Part shown: one piece after another, positions 1 through 12,480 of the stretch
How positions within the stretch are numbered: position 1 is the first letter of the stretch
Layout of the letters: the number at the start of each line of letters is the position of its first letter
NCBI GenBank assembly: GCA_028583605.1
Contig: CM053329.1
Location: forward strand, 18,392,455-18,456,454
Length of the DNA: 64,000 bases
Source of the DNA: Dastarcus helophoroides
Taxonomy: Eukaryota > Arthropoda > Insecta > Coleoptera > Bothrideridae
Reading direction: 5' to 3'
Position numbers and translations under genes: made by a program
The notes under the pieces: generated by a model
The model's database searches: none
What the model was told of the DNA's origin: nothing
What the model saw: the letters and a program-made list of their open reading frames with translations, nothing else

Positions 1-14
1 GTTGTGTATAATCG

Positions 15-588
15 CCATATATGTAATACTTCTATATGGCGTGTTATGTATAATCGCCACTACAAAATGCGTTGTCAAAAAGGTGAGATGAAAGTATATG
101 TCGTACTCTTTGGAGTACAAGCATTCATTCAATTATAGCGGGAACAGATGACAAGATGGGCGGGAACCGTAATAAATGAATGACAACAAAGATAACTGAC
201 GAGAAGCGGGATTGGTTAATAAATTCTGTCCTCCATAAAGACAAACATATATATCCATCGCGTCTTTTGAACACAAGCGAAGGTACAAAACACGCCATAT
301 AGAAGTATTACATATATGATAATCGCCACTACAAAATGCGTTGTCAAAAAGGTGAGATGAAAGTATATATCGTACTCTTTGGAGGACAAGCATTCATTCA
401 TTTACAGCGGGAACAGATGACAAGATGGGCGGGAACACTAATAAATGAATGACAACAAAGGTAACTGACGAGAAGCTGGATTGGTTAATAAATTCTGTCC
501 TCCAAAGAGATAAACATATATATCCATCGCGCCTTTTGAACACAATCGAAGGTACAAAACACGCCATATAGAAGTATTACATATATGG
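15..588. mobile_element. Tandem pair of a MITE-like element
   Basis: A 31-base sequence at 15-45 recurs as its exact reverse complement at 558-588, and again with one terminal change at 289-319. Between them lies a unit repeated with a 269-bp period (AATCGCCACT at 52 and at 321). Each unit is internally self-complementary: TCTTTGGAGGACA near 377 pairs with TGTCCTCCAAAGA near 498, and CATTCATT tracts pair with AATGAATG. There is no coding capacity. Terminal inverted repeats, small size and an internal foldback suit a non-autonomous DNA transposon; the tandem arrangement sharing one terminus is unusual. The superfamily is not identifiable here. Confidence 0.65.
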
Positions 589-3500
589 ATGCAATACGTT
601 TAAAATCATCTGAATTGGGTACAATAAAATTGATCACAATTATCATTTTGACCATTGTAATTATTCCAGAGATTTGGGATTAAGTAGCTCAGTAATTTAA
701 TATCTAAAGAGTCTATTCAAAACAAATCTGATCGAATTCAAAATAATCTCAACAGCATATGTGTACCTAATGACATTTCTAATGAAATTAAGCCGAATTA
801 CCATTCTTTTCAATTTCACTATTCCAGGGATTGAGCACTGGGAAAAATTAGGGACTCAAGACAGTAACTATTTATTTTAAATCAATCTGAATGCACTAAA
901 TTTTTATTATAATAGGATCTGATGCAATATGTTTAAAATCATCTGATTTGTGAACAAGAAAATTGACTAGAATTATCTCTTTCACTATTACAGAAATTGA
1001 AGATTCGGAAAATTCAACAATTCAATTCGCTAGATGCTGATCTTAAAAAGATCTGATGCTTGCAATCATCAGAACTTTGTCCAATGAAATATCTCGTGAA
1101 ATTAACCCGGAATAGCATTCTGTCCAATTTTGCTATTCCAGAGATTGGGTATTGAAAAAACTCAGTAACTCAATATCCAAAGTCCATATTCCTAATGAAT
1201 CTGATTTCCAAATATTCAAACTATCTATGTGTGCCTAAAGGCATGTCTGGTGAAATTAAGCCGAATTGTCATTCTTTGCAATTTCACTATTCTAGGGATT
1301 GAGGATCTGATGCCAGGACCTGATGCAATACGTTTGATATCATCTGAATTGTGAACAATAAAATTGACCAGAATTATCTTTTTCACCAGTTTCGCTATTC
1401 CAGAGACTGAGGATTTAAAAAATCAATAACTCAATGCGCCAAGTGGTGATTCCAACGAGATTTGATCCTCAACATCATCTAAACTATGTCCAATGAAATA
1501 TCTCGTGAAATTAACCCAGAATAGCATTCCCTACAATTTTGCTATTCCAGAGATGGGGTAGTGAGAAACTCAGTAGCTCAGTATTCAAAGTCCCCATTCC
1601 AAATAAATTTGATAGAATTCAAAATAATCTCAACTATCTATGTGTACTTAATGACATATCTGATGACGTTAAGCTGAATTGCCATTTTTTGTAATTTCAC
1701 TGTTCCAGGAATTGAGAATTGAGAAAAATTAATGACTCAAGACACTAATTCTTTATTTCAAATGGACCTTAAGACACTAAATCTCTGTTATAATAAGATC
1801 TGATGCAATACGTTTAAAATCATCTGAATTGTGTTCAATAAAATTGACCAGATCCATCATTTTCATCAGTTTCACTATTCCAGAGATTGAGGATTGAGAA
1901 GTCAATAATTTAATGAGCTGAGATTGGGTTCTAACGAGATATGATGCTTGACATCATCTGAACTATGTTCAATGAAATATCTGGTGAAATTAAACTATAA
2001 TAGTATTTTCTCCAAATTTGCTATTCCATAAATTGAGTAGGGAAAAACTCAGTAACTCAATACTTCAGAGTTTCTATTCCAAATAAATCTGATAATATTC
2101 GAAATCATCTCAACTATCTATGTGTACTTAATGACATATCTGATGACGTTAAGCTGAAATGCCATTTTTTGTAGTTTCACTATTCCAGGAATTGAGAATT
2201 GGGAGAAATTAATAACTCAAGACACTAATTCTTTATTTCAAATGGACCTGAAGACACTAAATCTCTGTTATAATAAGATCTGATGCAATACGTTTGAAAT
2301 CATCTGAATTGTGTTCAATAAAATTGACCAGATTCATCATTTTCATCAGTTTCACTATTCCAGAGATTGAGGATTGAGAAGTCAATAACTTAATGAGCTG
2401 AGATTGGATTCTAACGAAATATGATGCTTGACATCATCTGAACTATGTTCAATGAAATATCTGGTGAAATTAAACTCTAATAGTATTTTCTTTAAATTTA
2501 GATTCATCATTTTCATCAGTTTCACTATTCCAGAGATTGAGTATTGAGAAGTCATTAACTTAATGAGCTGATATTGGATTCTGATGAGATATGATGCTTG
2601 ACATCATCTGAACTATGTTCAGTAAAATATCTGGTGAAATTAAACTATAATAGTATTTTCTCCAAATTTGCTATTCCATAAATTGAGTAGGGAAAAATTC
2701 CGTAACTCAATACTTCAGAGTTTCTATTCCAAATAAATCTGATAATATTCGAAATCATCTCAACTATCTATGTGTACTTAATGACATATCTGATGACGTT
2801 AAGCTGAAATGCCATTTTTTGTAGTTTCACTATTCCAGGAATTGAGAATTGGGAAAAATTAATAACTCAAGACATTAATTCTTTATTTCAAATGGACCTG
2901 AAGGCACTAAATCTCTTTTATAATAAGATCTGATGCAATACCTTTGAAATCATCTGAATTGTGTTCCATAAAATTGACCAGATTCATCATTTTCATCAGT
3001 TTCACTATTCCAGAGATTGAGGATTGAGAAGTCAATAACTTAATGAGCTGAGATTGGATTCTAACGAGATATGATGCTTGACATCATCTGAACTATGTTC
3101 AATGAAATATCTGGTGAAATTAAACTCTAATAGTATTTTCTCCAAATTCAGATTCATCATTTTCATCAGTTTCACTATTCCAGAGATTGAGGATTGAGAA
3201 GTCAATAACTAATGAGCTGATATTGGATTCTGACGAGATATGATGCTTGACATCATCTGAACTATGTTCAATGAAATATCTGGTGAAATTAAACTATAAT
3301 AGTATTTTCTCCAAATTTGCTATTCCATAAATTGAGTAGGGAAAAACTCAGTAACTCAATACTTCAGAGTTTCTATTCCAAATAAATCTGATAATATTCG
3401 AAATCATCTCAATTATGTATGTGTACTTAATGACATATCTGATGACGTTAAGCTGAATTGTCATTTTTTGTAATTTCACTATTCCAGGATTTGAGAATTG

Positions 3501-4420
3501 GGAAAAATTAATGACTCAAGACACTAATTCTTTATTTCAAATGGACTTGAAGGCACTAAATCTCTGTTATAATAAGATCTGATGCAATGCGTTTGAAATC
3601 ATCCAAATTGTGTCAAAAAATTGACCAGAATCATCATTTTTCATCAGTTTCACTATTCCAGAAATTGAGGATTAAGAAAAGTCAATAACTCAATGCGCTA
3701 AGATTTAATTCTAACGAGATCTGATGCTTGACATCATCTGAACTATGTTCAATGAAATATCTGGTGAAAATAAACTATAATAGTATTTTCTCCAATTTTG
3801 CTATTCCAGAAATTGAGTAGGGAAAAACTCAGTAACTCAATACTTCAAAGTTTCTATTCCAAATAAATCTGATACTAAATAGTAAATGATTTCAAATGAA
3901 ATCATCTCAATTATATGTGTGTAATGAAATATCTGGTGAAAGCCGAATTACCAATCCGATTTCACTATTCCAGAGATTGAGGATTGGAAAAAATTAGTAT
4001 AACTCCAGGTTCTGTTTTTTATTTTAAATTAATTTGAAGGAACAACGTTTAAAAAAGCTGAATTATTTAAAATAAAATTGACACCAGTCACTAGCCTCTT
4101 CATTTTGAGTACACCACAGATTGAGAATTGGGATAAATCAATAACTCAGTGGAGTAAATCTCTGCTCGAACAGAATCTGATGCAATGTGCTTGAAATCAT
4201 CTGAGTTATCTACAATAAAATGGATTCAAATCGTCTTTTTGTTTCACTATTCATTGAGGAGTGAGAAAAATCAGTAAATAAATGCGCTTAGTTTACATTC
4301 TAAAGGGATCTGATACAATATGCTCTAAATTATGTTCCACCGTGAAATTAAACCTTATTATCATTCTCTCCAATTTTACTACTATTCTAGAAACTTAGTA
4401 GCAGGAGGACTCAATAAGTC
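588..4420 (+). repeat. Satellite array with 480/650-bp spacing
   Basis: The anchor GATGCAAT, followed by a CGTTT-like stretch, occurs at 588, 921, 1322, 1802, 2282, 2932, 3581 and 4179, giving spacings of 333, 401, 480, 480, 650, 649 and 598. The 650-bp units carry an extra partial duplication of about 170 bp (a block beginning GATTCATCATTTTCATCAG is repeated). The middle copies (1800-3700) are very alike, while copies at both edges are clearly diverged, as expected when unequal exchange homogenises the centre of an array. No open frame of note. Confidence 0.85.
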
Positions 4421-4710
4421 AATATTCTAAATTTCCATGCCAAATAAATCTACTGAAATTCGATTTCCAATTGGATTTATATAGGGGCTCTTATCCCAAG
4501 TATCATGGGGGGTATGATGACCCCCGCCTAAACCTCTACGTCAGGCCAAGAACTCTCCCCTTAAGCGGATATGGTAGTAACTAAAATGCTATTCCAACTT
4601 GGAGATCTCAATTATAGTTCATGAAAACTTTCTTGGGATTCGCTCGAAATTCAAAGTTTTCCAAGACTGACGATAGATAAGCAATTGGTCTTACACTTTT
4701 CTTTTAACAG

Positions 4711-4842
4711 GAATTAATAAATTCCTATCGATACCTCAATGTTTTGAAGGAAAGAGCGCCTACTAACTCAGTAAATCAAGGCTGCAAATTACGTGCAATT
4801 GAAGCTCTGATGGGATTCGCTCCAAGTCTCGATATTTTGGAG
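4711..4842 (+). CDS. Candidate internal exon, unknown protein
   Basis: The stretch is preceded by a strong acceptor (pyrimidine-rich CTTTTCTTTTAACAG, ending at 4710) and followed by a near-consensus donor (GAG|GTAAGATA, GT at 4843-4844). It is exactly 132 nt and open from its first base, giving 44 codons in phase 0 at both ends. The translation starts ELINSYRYLNVL, contains LRAIEALMGFAP and ends SLDILE; the second half looks helical. The family is not recognised. It sits between two satellite arrays, and no partner exon could be matched with certainty. A chance open frame between chance splice signals cannot be excluded. The minus strand is also open here (4763-4966), which I consider a shadow. 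Confidence 0.42.
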
Positions 4843-4992
4843 GTAAGATAACTGCAAGTAGGCGCCTCGGTAGCAGTGATAGAAAGCAGACGTCCATTGG
4901 CCTCGTTTTGGGCGATAGAGATAGGAACACCCAGAGCAAGAGGTCAATTTTGATACGTCCAGACAATAGGAGATAAATAACAGTTATCGGAG

Positions 4993-5256
4993 TTACAACG
5001 AAAACATTTCACGTAATTTATTATAAAATTCTGACTGATTTACAAGCGACGGATTAAATACGAAATCAATTTGTTTTAGTCTATGATGTTTCACTCTGTT
5101 TTGCGTTCTGTCTTGAAAACTACACAGAGTGGAAATATTTTGGTAAATTTTATTTCTCAAAATTGTTACTCCAGTAATGTAGGTTTTGGGCCAAGCAAAC
5201 GATACTAATTTCCCAGAATAATCATCATGTTTACTGTTCAATATAATCTTCTGTCA
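4993..5256 (-). CDS. Possible coding fragment, unknown
   Basis: This is an open minus-strand frame of about 87 codons between in-frame stops, with no good ATG near its 5' end. It contains the segments SGKLVSFAWPKTYITG and FVFNPSLVNQSEFY and ends KLREMFSL. Residue composition is mixed and not repeat-driven, so it could be an exon end or a decayed transposon gene. The possible acceptor (ATGACAG) lacks a pyrimidine tract. No family recognised. Confidence 0.2.
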
Positions 5257-5400
5257 TAATTTAGTTGATCCAATATCTTCTACTAAAGCATGACCTCACT
5301 CCTTCCAATGAAAACCTGCTATCTTTGGCTTTGTGTACCTCCTTGAATCAATCATTTTTTTTAAATTTTACTTATTAACGTTCAGTGGTTTCACTGGCAG
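5257..5400. other. Short unique AT-rich stretch
   Basis: No gene, RNA or repeat is visible here; it leads into the two-type repeat array that begins near 5400. Confidence 0.4.
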
Positions 5401-8400
5401 TTCTTAGTTTTAAATAGAAAAAAGTTCAACTGCATTAACGGACGTCCTTGAGGAAGAATCTCCCCTTTTCAGAGCTCAAACTGCTCATATTCAAAGAGAA
5501 AGTCAAACATATTTTGAGTATTTTCTCAGAGGTATTGCTACATTTCCTTTGTAGTCTTTAGTTTTTGATACAACAGAAAAATAAATCGATGGAAGAATCG
5601 AAGGAAGAATCTTTTATTTTTAGAGCTCTTTGAAGAGAAAGTCATATATATTTTGAATGCCTTTTCATAGGTGTCTTTACACCTCATGATAGTCTTTGGT
5701 TCTGGAAGTTTTCGAGGAAGAACCTCTCCTTTTCAAAGTTCCAACTGCTCATTTTCGAAGAGAAAGCCAAACATATTTTGAATGTCTTCTTAGAGGTGTT
5801 ACTACATTTCGTGTGTAGTCTTTGGTTTTCGATACAACAGAAAAATGCATTAGTGGAAATTCTCAACGAAGAATCTTTCTTTTTTAGAGCTCTTTGAAGA
5901 GAAAGTTAAATAAATTTCGAATGGCTTCTCAAGGTGTCATTCTAGTTTTGAACATAAGAGAAAAATTGAACTGCAAGTTATCGAGGAAGAATCTCTTCTT
6001 TTCAAAGTTCAAACTGCTCATTTTCGAAGAGAAAGCCAAACATATTTTGAATATCTTCTCAGAGGTGTTACTACATTTCCTTTGTAGTCTTTAGTTTTCG
6101 ACATAACAGAAAAATGCATTAGTGGAAGTTCTCAACGAAGAATCTTTCTTTTTTAGAGCTCTTTGAAGAGAAAGCCAAACATATTTTTAATGTGCTCTCA
6201 GAGCTGTTATTACATTTCTTTTGTAGTATATGGTTTTTAACACAATAGAAAAATGCATCAATGGAATGCTCAAGGAAGAACCTTCCTTTTTTAGAGCTCT
6301 TGGAAGAGAAAGTCAAAAATGATTTAAATAGCTTTTCCTGCATCTCTTGGAAGTCCTTGGTTTTGAATATAAGAGCAAAATTTAACTGCCTCAATGGAAA
6401 TGCTTGAGGAAGAATCTCTTCCTTTTATAACTCAAACTGCTTATCTTCGAAGAAAAAACCAAATATATTTTGAATGAATTCTTAGAGTGTTCCTACATTT
6501 TCTTTGTATTCTTCAGTTTGAAACACAATAGAACAGAGCCTCAATGGAAGATCTCAAGAAACACTATTTCTTTTTTAAAGCTCTTCAAAGAGAAAGTTGA
6601 AAATATATTTTGAATGCTTTCTCAAAAGTTTCCTTATATCTCCTGGTAATCCTTAGCTTTAAAAAAGAGCACAATTCAACTGCCTTCATTCAATTGGAAG
6701 TGCTCGAGGAAGAGTCACCCCTTTTAGAGCTCAAACTGCTCATCTTCGAAGAGAAAGGCTAACATATTTTGAATGAGTCCCAGGAAAGTTATTACATTTT
6801 TCAGAAGAGTTACTCAGTGGAAGTCCTCTTTTTTAGGGCTCTTTGAAGAGAAAGTCAAATATATTTTGAATGCCTTCTCATAGGTGTTATTCTAGTTTTG
6901 AACATAAAAGAAAAATTGAGCTGCAAGTTATCGAGGAAGAATCTCTTCCTTTCAAAGCTCAAACTGCTCAATTTCGAAGGAAAGCCAAACATATTTTGAA
7001 TGTGCTCTCAGAGCTGTTATTACATTTCTTTTGTAGTATTTGGTTTTTAACACAATAGAAAAATGCACCAATGGATTGCTGAAGAAAGAATCTTTCTTTT
7101 TTAGAGCTCTTGGAAGAGAAAGTCGAAAATATTTTAAATAGGTTTTCCTGCATTTCCTGGCAGTCCTTAGTTTTGAACATAAGAGCAAAATTTAACTGCC
7201 TCAATGGAAATGCTTGAGGAATAATCTCTCCCTTTTATAGCTCAAACTGCTCATCTTCGGAGAGAAACCCAGATATATTTTGAATGAGTTCTTAGAGTGT
7301 TATTACATTTCCTTTGTATTCTTCAGTTTGCAACACAACAGAAAATAGCATGAATGGGAGATCTCAAGAAACACTATTTCTTTTTTAAAGCTCTTCGAAG
7401 AGAAAATTGAAAATATATTTTGAATGCTTTCTGAAAGGTTTCGTTCTACCTCCTGGTAATCCTTAGATATAAAAACAAGAGCACAATTCAACTACCTTAA
7501 TTCAACTGGAAGTGCTCGAGGAAGAGTCACCCCTTTTAGAGCTCAAACTGCTCATCTTCGAAGAGAAAGGCTAACATATTTTGAATGAGTCCCCAGGAGG
7601 GTTAATTACATTTTTCAGAAGAGTTACTTAGTAGAAGTTCTCAACGAAGAATCTTTCTTTTTTAAAGCTCTTCGAAGAGAAAGTTTTAAATATATTTTGA
7701 ATGCTTTCTCAAAGGTTACGTTCTATCTCCTGGTAATCTTTAGCTTTAAAAACAAGAGCACAATTCAACTACCTTAATTCAACTGGAAGTGCTCGAGGAG
7801 GAGTCAACCCTTTTAGAGCTCAAACTGCTCATCTTCGAAGAGAAAGACAAACATATTTTGAATGAGTTCTCAGGAGGGTTACTACCTTTCCTTTGTAGTG
7901 CTCGAGGAAGAGTCACCCCTTCTAAAGCTCAAAGTGCTCATGTTCGAAGAGAAAGACAAACATATTTTGAATGAGTTCCCATGAGTTTCCTTTGTAGTCG
8001 TTAGTTTTCAACACAATAGGAAGATGCATCTATGAAATTTCTTAAGAAGAATCTTTCTTTTTTAGAGCTTTTCGAAGAGAAGGTCAAATATATTTTGAAT
8101 GCTTTCTCATAGGTTTCGTTATATCTCATAGAAGTCCTTAGCTTTAAAAACAAGAGCACAATTCAACTGGAAGCTCATCTTCGAAGAGAAAGACAAACAT
8201 ATTTTGAATGAGTTCTCAGGAGGGTTAGTACTTTTCCTTTGTAGTGCTCGAGGAAGAGTCACCCCTTCTAAAGCTCAAAGTGCTCATGTTCGAAGAGAAA
8301 GACAAACATGTTTTGAATGAGTTCCCATGAGGGCTACTATCTTTCCTTTGTAGTCGTTAGCTTTCATTACAACAGGAAGATGCATCAATGGAAGTTATCA

Positions 8401-8960
8401 AGAAAGAATCTTTCTTTTTTAGAGCTTTTCGAAGAGAAGGTCAAATATATTTTCAATGTGTTCCCATGGGTTTCGTTACATTTCCTGGGAGTCCTTATCT
8501 TTGAACACAAGAGCAACATTCAACTGCCTTAAGGGAAGTGCTCGAGGAAGAATCTCCTCCTTTTAGAGCTCAAACTGCTCATCTTCGAAGACAAAGACAA
8601 ATATATTTTGAATGATTACTCAAAAGGGTTATTACATTTCTCAGAATGGTTATTACATCTCTTTTCTAGTTTTTAACAAAACATGAAGATACATCAATGG
8701 AAGTTCTCAAGAAAGAATATTTTTTTAGAGCTCTTCGAAGAGAAAGTCAAAAATATTTTGAATGCTTTCTTATAGGTTTCCTTGGATTTCCTAGCAGTTC
8801 TAAGTTTTGAACACGAGAGAAACTGCATCATCTGCAAAAAGAGAAAATACATCATTTCTTGGGGAAAGATCTTAATCGTTTGCTGCTCAAACGAATCTTC
8901 TTCGAGGCTTAGGTCACACGAATTGAACGCTTTTTGAGAGTTGATGTTGGGTCTCACAAA
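5400..8960. repeat. Tandem array of two alternating unit types
   Basis: Units of roughly 105-160 bp alternate between two types. Type A carries AGAGCTCAAACTGCTCATCT followed by TCGAAGAGAAAG. Type B carries TTAGAGCTCTTTGAAGAGAAAG-like sequence after an AAGAATCTTTC run. Both end in a shared CATATTTTGAATG segment and a CATTTCCTTTGTAGTC segment. Examples of A are near 5450, 5716, 5986, 6410 and 6710; examples of B are near 5604, 5864, 6134 and 6282. Copies are moderately diverged with many indels. Short frames rich in SSKSSKKERFF on the minus strand repeat with the array and are not genes. Confidence 0.75.
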
Positions 8961-9043
8961 TTAGCTTGTGAAGTTAATGATTGCTTTCCTAAGGAGCATC
9001 AAAACTTCCATTCAAATATGTAAACAATCTAGAGCAATCGTTT

Positions 9044-9190
9044 AAAATTTTGCCAAAATAGTTTTACTCAATGCTAACTCTTTTACTCTAATGATTAAGG
9101 TCAAAAAATTTTCTGGCACCGAAAATTTTTTGACCTTAATCATTAGAGTAAAAGAGTTGCCATTGAGTAAAACAATTTTTGCAAAATTGT
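9044..9190. repeat. Hairpin with about 69-bp arms
   Basis: The sequence 9044-9112 is nearly the reverse complement of 9122-9190, separated by a 9-base loop (CTGGCACCG). The inner 40 bp pair without mismatch; a few mismatches lie further out. It is either a small foldback element or a cruciform-forming site. No terminal duplication is obvious. Confidence 0.8.
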
Positions 9191-9303
9191 TAGTATATTT
9201 TGGTTTTATTTACTTTGAGGTTTGAAAAATTGTTAGCAACCAAATTCAGTTTAATTTCCCCCTTAACTAAACATAAACTAATCGTTGAATTTTTTAATTT
9301 CAG

Positions 9304-9336
9304 ACTGGATGAGCCCATTCGATCGTGTGGTCTGTG
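9304..9336 (+). CDS. Possible 33-bp microexon
   Basis: A T-rich acceptor (TTTTTTAATTTCAG, ending 9303) and a consensus donor (GTGAGT at 9337-9342) bracket 33 nt. Phase 0 has a stop; the other two phases are open (one reads WMSPFDRVVC). It cannot follow the 4711-4842 exon directly, because that exon leaves phase 0. Chance occurrence is quite possible. Confidence 0.15.
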
Positions 9337-9446
9337 GTGAGTACAATGGTATATATTTTTTTTATTTTCTTTACCTAATTTTAAGTTTGTGTGCATGATG
9401 TGTGACGTTTGGTACATATAATTTCGATTGATCCACTTACGCATAC

Positions 9447-9611
9447 CTTTGATATACTTGACACAGTTTCATCCAAATCGTCAGTTATTTGGGATCCAGC
9501 CCACTTTATTAATATAATTAAAGGTCCGCTCGAGAACGGTTCATTAAACGTTAGAGTATTTACATGGCTCGACACATCTGTAACCCAATTCGTTTTATGG
9601 CGAATATAAAT
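9447..9611 (-). CDS. Candidate internal exon, unknown protein
   Basis: On the minus strand the frame beginning IYIRHKTNWVTDVSSHVN and ending DETVSSISK is open for exactly 55 codons (165 nt). The end at 9447 is followed by a strong donor (AAAG|GTATGC, with a second GTAAGT a few bases on). The upstream acceptor (AAAATTCAG) has a poor pyrimidine tract. The frame stays open about 11 codons further upstream and about 21 codons past the donor, so exact limits are uncertain. Alternating hydrophobic stretches (PLIILIKWAG) suggest a beta-rich domain. No family recognised. The plus strand is also open here (9406-9609), so the coding strand is a judgement. Confidence 0.32.
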
Positions 9612-10124
9612 CTGAATTTTATTGGTGTTTTTATTTATTATTTTGCCGGCAGCTTACGCGCCATAAAAAACTCATAAGAACGATAAAATTCAAACTAAAA
9701 GTAGGCTACCGATCGTATTTATGGCCGAAGTTGATCCGCGGATTCTAAAGATTTTTTTTTTAAATATTTGGGCAATTATCGTTGAATTGGTAAAGTGAAG
9801 TATTCCGCTTATTTTCTTGAATGTTTCGTTAACTCGTTAAGCGATAATTTTTAAGTTGAACAATTAATTTTCGCCTGGAATTTATCCCTGAAGACAGCTG
9901 GTGGATTTGAAGGATATTCTAATTGTACAAAGTTGATAAAATCTTAGTTAATCTTCCTTCAATAGCTGAAAGAGTGTTTTATCATTTTTTATGCCAGCAA
10001 AGATTGTCTAACCATCAAAATTAGTTCCAAATTTTGAATCGAGTTGAATTTTGAAATTTGTCTCAGCTATATTACAATACACATTTAACTTAACAAATAC
10101 TTATCACTGACTTTGAAGATTTCT
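9612..10124. other. Unique AT-rich DNA
   Basis: No gene, RNA or strong repeat is visible. Towards the right the sequence TTTAACTTAACAAATACTTA (10084) is the first anchor of the following higher-order array. Confidence 0.5.
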
Positions 10125-12480
10125 AATTTCAGCCCTGAAAATCTTCAGTTGCAGTAGTTGCAATCGATCAGTTGTAGTTGCATATTCAGCACTGGAAACC
10201 TTCAGTTGCGGCAGCTGAAAATTTTCAGCATTAATAACTGAAAACCTTTAGCTGCAGTGGTTGAAAATCTTCAGTTACAACAGCTGAAATTTGGTCAGTT
10301 ATAGTTGCATACTTAGCACTGAAAATCTTCAGTTTGAACAGCTGAAAATCTTTAGTTGCAGTAACTGAAAATCTTTAGTTGCAGTAACTGAAATTTGTCT
10401 CAGTTATATTACAATATTCATTTAACTTAACAAATACTTATCAATGACTTTGAAGATTTCTAATTTCAGCCCTGAAAATCTTCAGTTGCAGTAGTTGCAA
10501 TCGATCAGTTGTAGTTACATATTCAGCACTGGAAACCTTCAGTTGCAGCAGCTGAAAATTTTCAGTATTAGTAACTGAAAACCTTTAGCTGCAGTGGTTG
10601 AAGATCTTCAGTTGCAGCAGCTGAAATTTGATCAGTTGTAGTTGCATATTCAGCACTGAAAATCTTCAGTTGAAACAGCTGAAAATCTTCAGTTGCAGTA
10701 ACTGAAAATCTTTAGTTGCACTAACTGAAATGTGTCTCAGTTATATTACAATATTCATTTAACTTAACAAATACTTATCACTGACTTTGAAGATTTCTAA
10801 TTTCAGCCCTGAAAATCTTCGGTTGCAGTAGTTGCAATCGGTCAGTTGTAGTTGCATTTTCAGCACTGGAAACCTTCAGTTGCAGCAGCTGAAAATTTTC
10901 AGAATTAATAACTGAAAACCTTTAGCTGCAGTGGTTGAAAATCTTCAGTTGCAGCAGCTGAAATTTGATCAGTTGTAGTTGCATATTCAGCACTGAAAAT
11001 CTTCAGTTGAAACAGCTGAAAATCTTCAGTTGCAGTAACTGAAAATCTTTAGTTGCAGTAACTGAAAATCTTTAGTTGCAGTAACTGAAATTTGTCTCAG
11101 TTATATTACAATATTCATTTAACTTAACAAATACTTTTCACTGACTTTGAAGATTTCTAATTTCAGCCCTGAAAATTTTCAGTTGCAGTAGTTGCAATCG
11201 GTCAGTTGTAGTTTCATATTCAGCACTGGAAATCTTCAGTTGCAGCAGCTGAAAATTTTCAGTCTTAGTAACTGAAAACCTTTAGTTGCAGTGGTTGAAA
11301 TTCTTCAGTTGCAACAGCTAAAATTTGGTCAGTTATAGTTGCATACTTAGCACTGAAAATCTTTAGTTTGAATAGCTGAAAATCTTTAGTTGCAGTAACT
11401 GAAAATCTTTAGTTGCAGTAACTGGAAATCTTTAGTTGCAGTAACTGAAATTTGTCTCAGTTATATTACAATATTCATTTAACTTAACAAATACTTATCA
11501 CTGACTTTGAAGATTTCTAATTTAAGTCATGAAAATCTTCAGTTGCAGTAGTTGCAATCGGTCAATTGTAGTTGCATATTCAGCACTGGAAATCTTCAGT
11601 TGCAGCAGCTGAAAATTTTTAGTCTTTGTAAGTGAAAACTTTTAGTTGCAGTGGTTGAAAATCTTCAGTTGCAGCAGCTGAAATTTGATCAGTTGTAGTT
11701 GCATATTCAGCACTGAAAATCTTCAGTTGAAACAGCTGAAAATTTTCAGTTGCAGTAACTGAAAATCTTTAGTTGCAGTAACTGAAATTTGTCTCAGTTA
11801 TATTACAATATTCATTTAACTTAACAAATACTTATCACTGACTTTGAAGATTTCTAATTTCAGCCCTGAAAATCTTCAGTTGCAGTAGTTGCAATCGGTC
11901 AGTTGTAGTTTCATATTTAGCACTGGAAACCTTCAGTTGCAGCAGCTGAAAATTTTCAGTATTAGTAACTGAAAACCTTTAGCTGCAGTGGTTGAAAATC
12001 TTCAGTTGCAGCAGCTGAAATTTGATCAGTTGTAGTTGCATATTCAGCACTGAAACTCTTCAGTTGAAACAGCTGAAAATCTTCAGTTGCAGTAACTGAA
12101 AATCTTTAGTTGCAGTAACTGAAAATCTTTAGTTGCAGTAACTGAAATTTGTCTCAGTTATATTACAATATTCATTTAACTTAACAAATACTTATCACTG
12201 ACTTTGAAGATTTCTAATTTCAGCCCTGAAAATCTTCAGTTGCAGTAGTTGCAATCGGTCAATTGTAGTTGCATATTCAGCACTGGAAACCTTCAGTTGC
12301 AGCAGCTGAAAATTTTCAGTATTAGTAACTGAAAACCTTTAGTTGCAGTGGTTGAAAATCTTCAGTTGCAGCAGCTGAAATTGGTCAGTTGTAGTTGCAT
12401 ATTCAGCACTGAAAATCTTCAGTTGAAATAGCTGAAAATCTTTAGTTGCAGTAGCTGAAATTGGTCAGTTATAGTTGCAT

